This document shows positions 58,244 through 64,000 of a stretch of DNA of 64,000 nucleotides, in pieces. The stretch is taken from contig NC_080546.1 of assembly GCF_028640845.1 (NCBI RefSeq), positions 52,897,409 to 52,961,408 of the forward strand, read 5' to 3'. How positions within the stretch are numbered: position 1 is the stretch's first letter; each line of letters opens with the position of its first letter. The notes under the pieces are model-generated. The model was not told where the DNA came from. It worked only from the letters and a program-made list of their open reading frames with translations, and made no database searches. The stretch comes from Ahaetulla prasina. Its lineage: Eukaryota; Chordata; Lepidosauria; Squamata; Colubridae. A program made the translations under genes and the position numbers.

Positions 58244-60918
58244 CTTAAAAATAAATATAAGGGAAACAAAAATGTGTTTAATTTATAATGGACTCCAATA
58301 CTAGAAGATAAAAAAATAAAGAAGCAAATGACAATTTGCATCGAAGTATTATATAACAAATCCTTAGGTTTTTAACATACAGTGATTAGAAATACAATTT
58401 AACTGAGTTCAAGGTGGGCAGTGCTCAAATGATATTTCTTTAAAAATATTTAGCTTTGTGATAGGCCACTTAACTAGTTTAGAAAGGTATGGGAGACACA
58501 ACCAGGAAGGCAACATGATGAATAAGAACATAAATGTTGATTTTACACACCAAGAGTTGGGATTTGTTTTGGGAGTCTGCTTTGTGGATTGGACAGATGA
58601 AAAAAATGAGATTACAAGTGTATTGCCTTCCAAGGAAACAGAAGAGATGGAGGCAGGAGGCACTTAGTAACCAGGGAAGTCAATATAGAGGAGAGTGCAA
58701 TGAGATATGCAATCCAGCAGAGTCAGCTTCATTGCCCACCACATTGGATTGTGTTAAGTACTTGGGCAGCATTTGAAATGTAACAGTGGTGGAGGAGGTT
58801 CTTGTCTACCTTAACTGGCGCCAGATTTCTGTTTGTGCTAGCTGGTAAGGATGGCAAGGTTTGTCTAGAGCAGGGGTATCAAACTCACATTGTCATGGTG
58901 GCGTGATGAGATGTATCGGGACTTTTTTGCCCTTTGCTAAACTGGGTGTAGGTGTGACCAGCACGTGATGCATCCAGCCCATAGGCCGGGAGTTTGACAA
59001 CCCTGGACTAGAGGGTCTATCTTTATGCATGATAACAGAGTAGATCCAGTGCAGCAATGCCACTAAGTCCCTTGTCACCTTTGCTCCACTTTTGCTGCAA
59101 GAAGCAGTGCAGAGTGGAAACCTGAGATATGGCTAGAGAGAGCTGGGTCAATTGGAACAGAGACAGCTTGAGTCACTGTCCTGAGCCCTGCTAGAGCTCA
59201 GGTATTTTGCTGTCTGGGATCTGGTCCAGGCTCCTGTTCACTGAAGTGGTCTTTTTTTCTGTGTGCAGACTTGGAGTGTTGGCAGGCATGATCAGTCCCC
59301 CACTTGGAATTGGGCTTTTTGGACATGGAAAGAGAGGAATGCAGATGTAGAAATGGATGGTGAGGCTAGCCGCTTTAATTACTACACGACTGGAAGCAAC
59401 ACCAATTGAGAATAGTTACTAGGATCTATGGTGGGGAATGACAGTGGTTAGATGGGTTCATTAGCCAAGAAGGGTGGGGTTGAGAGGGAGTGGAATTGGG
59501 AAAAGGAGAGGCAGGTAGCAACCTTAAGGTTGTATGGGGCAGAAGAATTTTTGTAGACTAGATCCATCACGGAGGGAGCAATTTTGACCAGATCTTGGAG
59601 TTGCCTGGTAATTCTGGAGGCAGACAATCACTATGATCCACAAGGATGCAATGACCTGATCCCATCTTTTGTTTTCATGGGGACCACCACACCAAATTCT
59701 GAGTGGGGAAATGACCAGACACTGGACAATTTTCCAGCTGGAGCTTACCAATGGGACTGGTGACATCCTAGAAGAAACTTATACAAGTTCAGTATTTCTT
59801 GAGACAAAATCAAAACAAAACACTCTAACTCTTCTGTTCTCTGCAGTAGCCGAAGCAGAAATGGCCAGGGACACACAGAGCCCCATGGTCAGATGGAAAG
59901 GAAGAGTCTTGCAGTAGGCCAACTGCAGGTCACTGACCCTCTGAAGACATTTATCTAACATAAGAAGTTCATTTCAATCTTTTTCTGTTTTCTGATGGAA
60001 AATACTACTTTCCTGCCAAATTACGTTAGTCTGACTTCAGCCTCCTCAGCAGCAGGTGGTCTCCAAGATGGAAGATCCATTGTTAGGACATTTCTTTCCA
60101 GCCATCTTGGGGGCTGGGTCAGGGAGGTAAAAGCATTTACTGTGAATAGGCTCTCTTAATCCTGTACAGTAACAATTCCCTTAGCTAGTGGTTACAAAGA
60201 AGATTGGCTAACATTTAGGGAAGAGGTCAGGGAAGTTTTCCAATAACCAAAATGGCCATGGTTTTAATTTGACCTGTAACCACTTTTACATCAGAGAAAG
60301 ACAGACAGATAGAACTTTATTCTGGTCGTCAGTCTCTAGCCAGGTGAATTACTTGGGGAAAACTGACTATTGACAGTCAGGATGCTGAAAACAAGTGTAA
60401 ACAATTTCTGGTATAAATAATTTCTTGTTAATTGGACAGAAATGTCCTAAGATCGACCAAACTTTTTTCTCTAATCTATTCCCGATAGAAATAGTAGATA
60501 TATTTCTTTAAGCTATCTCTGAATATAATACCTATGCATTCAATTTATCACATTCATATGCCAGGACTGATACAATCCTTTGCCCACACTATAAATATTT
60601 CAGGAAAATTACGGTGAATTTATTTTTAATAGACAATAGACATAAAACAAGAATATTTTACTTGTTATTGAAAAAAACTAGTTTTTTATCCAAAGAGTCG
60701 GTTTAGGACATGGGACCGCAAAGCTAAATCTTGGATCTTTGATTATTTACTTCAGAACATTTGAATTAATTTATCTTGTAAATGATTGAAACTGTGGTGA
60801 AATTTACCACAGAGCTGTCTAATTCTAGAACTATATGCTGCACAGTGAAACTGAAAATTTCATTGTAGAAATTGCTGAACAGTTTTACAAAGCACATAGA
60901 GATACAAATTCTCCTCAC
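58244..60918 (-). other. WWC2: WWC2 last intron
   Basis: Bounded by a GTGAGG donor (60918 downward) and an AG acceptor at 58244-58245. Phase 2 on both sides. It contains one hAT MITE and otherwise unrecognised sequence; an open frame at 59524-59766 has no motif. Confidence 0.85.
58871..59005. mobile_element. hAT-type MITE in WWC2 intron
   Basis: CAGGGGTATCAAACTC to GAGTTTGACAACCCTG, with octamers GTCTAGAG and GACTAGAG (7/8). Same family as 8358. Confidence 0.87.
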
Positions 60919-61046
60919 CTGAAAGATTGCACCTGTAATGGCACTTTCTGACTTTGCTCTCGTAATCGGCACACGTCTTTTGAAGCTTTCCTCATCAATT
61001 TTTCTGCATTTAATCCCTGTTTCTTTTTCTCCTTTGACTGTTCAGC
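60919..61046 (-). CDS. WWC2: WWC2 penultimate coding exon
   Basis: A 128-base exon on the minus strand, acceptor TTTTTTTTATTAG, donor AG/GTGAGG. It starts in phase 0 and ends two bases into an Arg codon that the next exon completes. It encodes 42 residues: a Lys/Glu-rich helix (AEQSKEKKKQ) and NAEKLMRKASKDVCRLREQS, almost identical in wording to the WWC1/WWC2 segment before the C-terminal tail. This is the C-terminal coiled-coil/aPKC-binding side of the protein. No indel or stop. Earlier exons lie beyond the right edge or were not recognised in 61047-64000. Confidence 0.95.
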
Positions 61047-61692
61047 CTAATAAAAAAAATTACAAGCCACATTTAATAACTCATAATATTATAGAGGACT
61101 GAAGTAAGCACCTTGTAAACCATCTTCGGCACAAATAAAAGGAAAGGCATCTTGGCACGGCAATTCAAATGACTTTGGTCTGATTTAATTAAGATGTTGA
61201 ATGAATGAAAGGTCTACCTAATTCTTGACAGTTTCTTTAATGCGCTGTAATCCGTGGGCAAATGTTTGTACACCAGAAAGTGATGTCCCAAATAGAAGCT
61301 CTATTAGCATGCCAACCTTTCCTATTAGCACCTGTAGATGGATTAACAGCATCTAAAAAAGACAGCAGGTCACAAAAAAAACTTGTATGGCAAAGTGGCT
61401 TTGCATACCCAATAAACTATCTAATTATCCTTTGGATGAACTAAGAAACAAATACAAGTGGAATTTTATAATCAGTTTTTAGCCAAGGGTTTAATTTCTT
61501 TCTGACAATTAAAAGTATATAATACACAGTCTAAATTATATTTTTATCTGCTTCCTGTGATGTTGATTGGTTTTGTTAAATGCCCTCCTTTTGTGTTAAT
61601 AGAGTACTCCAGTGCTTTAATACTTCCCTTAACTTTTTATATTAGTATATTAAAAGGCTTTAAAGTGTTTACTGACTTTGGCATTGTAATAG

Positions 61693-62040
61693 GTACAGTA
61701 TTTCTGCAGTAGGCTGCCTCTGTAAACAAATTGCAACTGAAGAGGGCACCCTAGGAATGCTTTTGAACTATTCAAAGCAGTAGACAATCATGAAAATATT
61801 TAAAACAGATCTTGCCCTGCTATCATGTGCATTTCAAATCTGGTCTGGTCATTTACAAAGAGAGAGACTCCTCTTCTCATAACATAAATGAACTGTGGGT
61901 AAGACAACAGGAATTTTCTATAGCAGGCCCCATTTTATGGAATTTTCTTCTGCCATAAGATCATGAGGCTCCACTTTCCTGGTTTTTTTTTATAGCATAG
62001 GAAAACAACCTTATTTCACTGGGCCTTTGAGCTAAGATGA
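61693..62040. repeat. Old interspersed repeat, copy A
   Basis: GTACAGTATTTC, CTGTAAACA, CAACTGAAGA, CATGAAAATATT and AATCTGGTC blocks recur in the same order at 62779. It may be a LINE 3' fragment. Confidence 0.55.
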
Positions 62041-62259
62041 TTGTGGGCATCATCAGTGCAGTTTAAGAATAAGCTCATATTGATGAAGTCATGTCAGTAA
62101 ATTATTATTTTTTTCTGTCCAAACAAGCCAGTCTAGCATGGGACAGGGTAAATTTTTTGCTCAACTAACTAACAAAAACCAATCTAGGTTTCAAGAGATG
62201 AGGATATGAGTGGGGGGGAGATATTTTTAAAAATATTGAGTATGGAATATAGAGGCGTC

Positions 62260-62658
62260 CAGGTAGTCCTCAACATCTCTTTGTTTAGTGACCATTCAAA
62301 GTTACAATGGCTGTGAAAAACGTGACTTATAACTCACACTTTTGACCACTGCAAAATACTCACAGTTATGTGATCAAAATTTGAGTGCTTGGCAACTAGC
62401 ATGTATTTACGATAGTTGCACTATTTCAGGATCATATGCTCACCATTTGTGCCCTTTTTACTGGCTTCCAACAAGCATAGTAAATGGAGGAAAATGGCTT
62501 CACTTAATGACTACTTGATTCACTTAACAACTGCAGTGATTTCCTTAAGCACCATGGCAAAAAAGGGTCATCAAATCAGGCACAATTCATTTAACAACTG
62601 CCTTCTATAGCAATGGAAATTCTGACCCCAATTATAGTTGTAAATTGAGGACAACTTG
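62260..62658. mobile_element. Tc1/mariner-like MITE, copy 3
   Basis: CAGGTAGTCCTCAACATC to GAGGACAACTTG, the same family as 18430 and 33338, with clear homology of the body (GATCAAAATTTGAGTGCTTG). No TA is seen on the left flank, so it is old. Confidence 0.7.
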
Positions 62659-62778
62659 TGTTCTGGATCGTCTATATGTCAAACACGCTTTAATTGTATC
62701 AGCAAAAATGTATATATTTCTTTTCCTGCTAGAAAGGCAAATCACTTATTAAGCAAGATTTTGCCAGGATAGGATGAT

Positions 62779-63340
62779 GTACAGTATTTCCATGGTAGGC
62801 TTGCTTCTGTAAACATATTACAACTGAAGATGGCACTACGTGAATGCTTTTTAACTATTCAGAGATGTACAGGACCATGAAAATATTAAAACAGATTTTG
62901 CACTGTAAGAGTGTTCATTTCCAATCTGGTCCAGTCATTTTAAAACCAGAAATCCTGTTCTCATAAAGTAAATGAGGTGTGGATAAGGCAACAGGCCATC
63001 ATGGGGCTGATGATACCCCACTGTCTAGGGAACAACATTTGGTGGGCCCTTGGCAGTGGAATATTTCTGCTGTGGTATCCATATTGTGGGATCTTCATCT
63101 CTAAAGTGAGATTGGCCTTATGCTTCTGAAAGTCCCTCAAGTTAAACTAGCAGGCCTGGGGACCCCAAGGAGATGGATGAACTAGTGAGGTAGTTCCATT
63201 ACTATTAACATTCCTTTGTCTATTATTTCTTAGTTTTAGCTCTGTTTTTATAGTTTTTAAGATTTTAAATAATCAGTATTGACTATTGTTTTAAGTATTT
63301 ATTGTTTTAGCTTCATTTAGTCATTTATATTTAGTCATTT
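62779..63340. repeat. Old interspersed repeat, copy B
   Basis: The same block order as 61693. It continues into AGGCCTGGGGACCCCAAGGA and a TTTTAAGATTTTAAATA-rich end like L2-type LINE 3' UTRs. Confidence 0.5.
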
Positions 63341-63691
63341 ATAGAAATAGAAAGTTGTTTAATAAAAAACCCCAGCTTTAATTATGTTGTTTTCCTAAAT
63401 TTGAGGCAACATGATCTTTCTATATTTAGAAGGCAATAGTTTTACAACCAGCTCTGCCATATTCTTAAATGTTTTTAAAAACTAGGAAGCAGTTTCTTAA
63501 AGACAGAATGGAAATAACTCCCCCCCAAAAAAAGTAGCTATCCTCTTGGTTAAATATACAAACCTCCTGAGACCCTGTAACATCTAAAATTAATCCTCCT
63601 AAGGCAATTCTGTGATTATTGATATTCAAATGCATTTAATTACTAAATTAATTTTTAGTACCATCATAATTATTGCACTCAATAATTTGAA

Positions 63692-63796
63692 CTATAATAT
63701 AATATAATATAATATAATATAATATAATATAATATAATATAATATAATATAATATAATATAATATAATATAATATAATATAATATAATATAATATA
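63692..63796. repeat. (AATAT)n microsatellite at CR1 tail
   Basis: About 21 uninterrupted AATAT units that abut the CR1 3' end, fitting microsatellite seeding by the LINE tail. Confidence 0.95.
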
Positions 63797-63797
63797 A

Positions 63798-64000
63798 CAA
63801 CAGAGTTGGAAGGGACCTTGGAGGCCTTCTAGTCCAACCCCCTGCCCAGGCAGGAAACCCTACACCATCTCAGTCAGATGGTTATCCAACATTTTCTTAA
63901 AAATTTCCAGTGTTGGAGCATTCACAACTTCTGCAGGCAAGTCGTTCCACTTATTAATTGTTCTAACTGTCAGGAAATTTCTCCTTAGTTCTAAGTTGCT
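63798..64000 (-). mobile_element. CR1 LINE 3' end (runs off edge)
   Basis: The + strand reads AGAGTTGGAAGGGACCTTGG, then CTAGTCCAACCCCCTGCCCA and CTTCTGCAGGCAAGTCGTTC, the reverse complement of the CR1 3' region shared by birds and reptiles. The element's 3' end faces the microsatellite. Continues beyond 64000. Confidence 0.85.

Larger units (their letters stand above)
61047..64000 (-). other. WWC2: WWC2 intron (partial, runs off edge)
   Basis: No further WWC2 exon was recognised on the minus strand. It holds two related LINE-like repeats, a Tc1/mariner-like MITE, an (AATAT)n array and a CR1 end. A small upstream exon could have been missed. Confidence 0.6.

Noticed and set aside
61047..64000. 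A further upstream WWC2 exon
   Set aside because: No minus-strand segment with splice sites and WWC-like wording could be identified; small exons may have been missed.

Overview
This window is vertebrate nuclear DNA, almost certainly from a squamate reptile and probably a snake. The evidence is the repeat content (tRNA-headed SINEs, L2/CR1/L3-like LINEs with microsatellite tails, many hAT-type miniature elements, Mag-like and sushi-type Gypsy elements), the spliced exons with canonical sites, and an AT-rich background. The species call is inference; nothing in the sequence names it. It is not bacterial: there are no operons, and most open frames are short or lie in repeats.

Host genes sit only in the right part. 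A single-exon claudin, best matched to CLDN22 of the CLDN22/CLDN24 pair, lies at 51097-51765 (+) with a TATA box just upstream. The last two coding exons of WWC2 (KIBRA family) lie on the minus strand at 60919-61046 and 58177-58243, joined by exact splice sites and ending in the family's ADDV tail. The two genes converge, as in mammals, where the claudin lies in or near the WWC2 3' end. From 61047 to the right edge is WWC2 intron. The first ~51 kb is a gene desert filled with mobile elements.

Layout: 346-1577, a tRNA-SINE split by a Rex1/Babar-like LINE fragment that itself holds a hAT MITE. 1660-7445 (-), a sushi-type chromovirus-like LTR retrotransposon with near-identical LTRs, decayed pol, a chromodomain and a self-priming primer site. 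9567-14170 (-), a nearly full-length L2/CR1-like LINE with an 847-codon open frame and a CpG-rich 5' end carrying NRF1 and YY1 motifs; 16707-17567 is a truncated sister copy. 18.4-21.1 kb, short elements, a SINE-head hairpin, microsatellites and a CTCGAG-rich palindromic element. 25239-25861 (-), a solo LTR with an internal acidic/basic open frame. 30361-31310 (-), a CR1/L3-like LINE end. 33338-38890, a Tc1/mariner-like MITE split by a Mag-like Gypsy element, which in turn is split by a solo LTR of the same family as the 25.2 kb one. 44205-49578 (-), a second, older Mag-like element with a LINE tail inserted in it.

Apart from CLDN22 and WWC2, the coding material is retrotransposon coding sequence, all of it broken except the LINE reverse transcriptase and the sushi gag, which remain long and open. 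No wholly new gene system could be supported. The most interesting signals are the self-priming site and the LTR/pol age conflict in the sushi element, the LTR-embedded reading frame shared by two insertions, the LINE promoter, and several unexplained palindromes.
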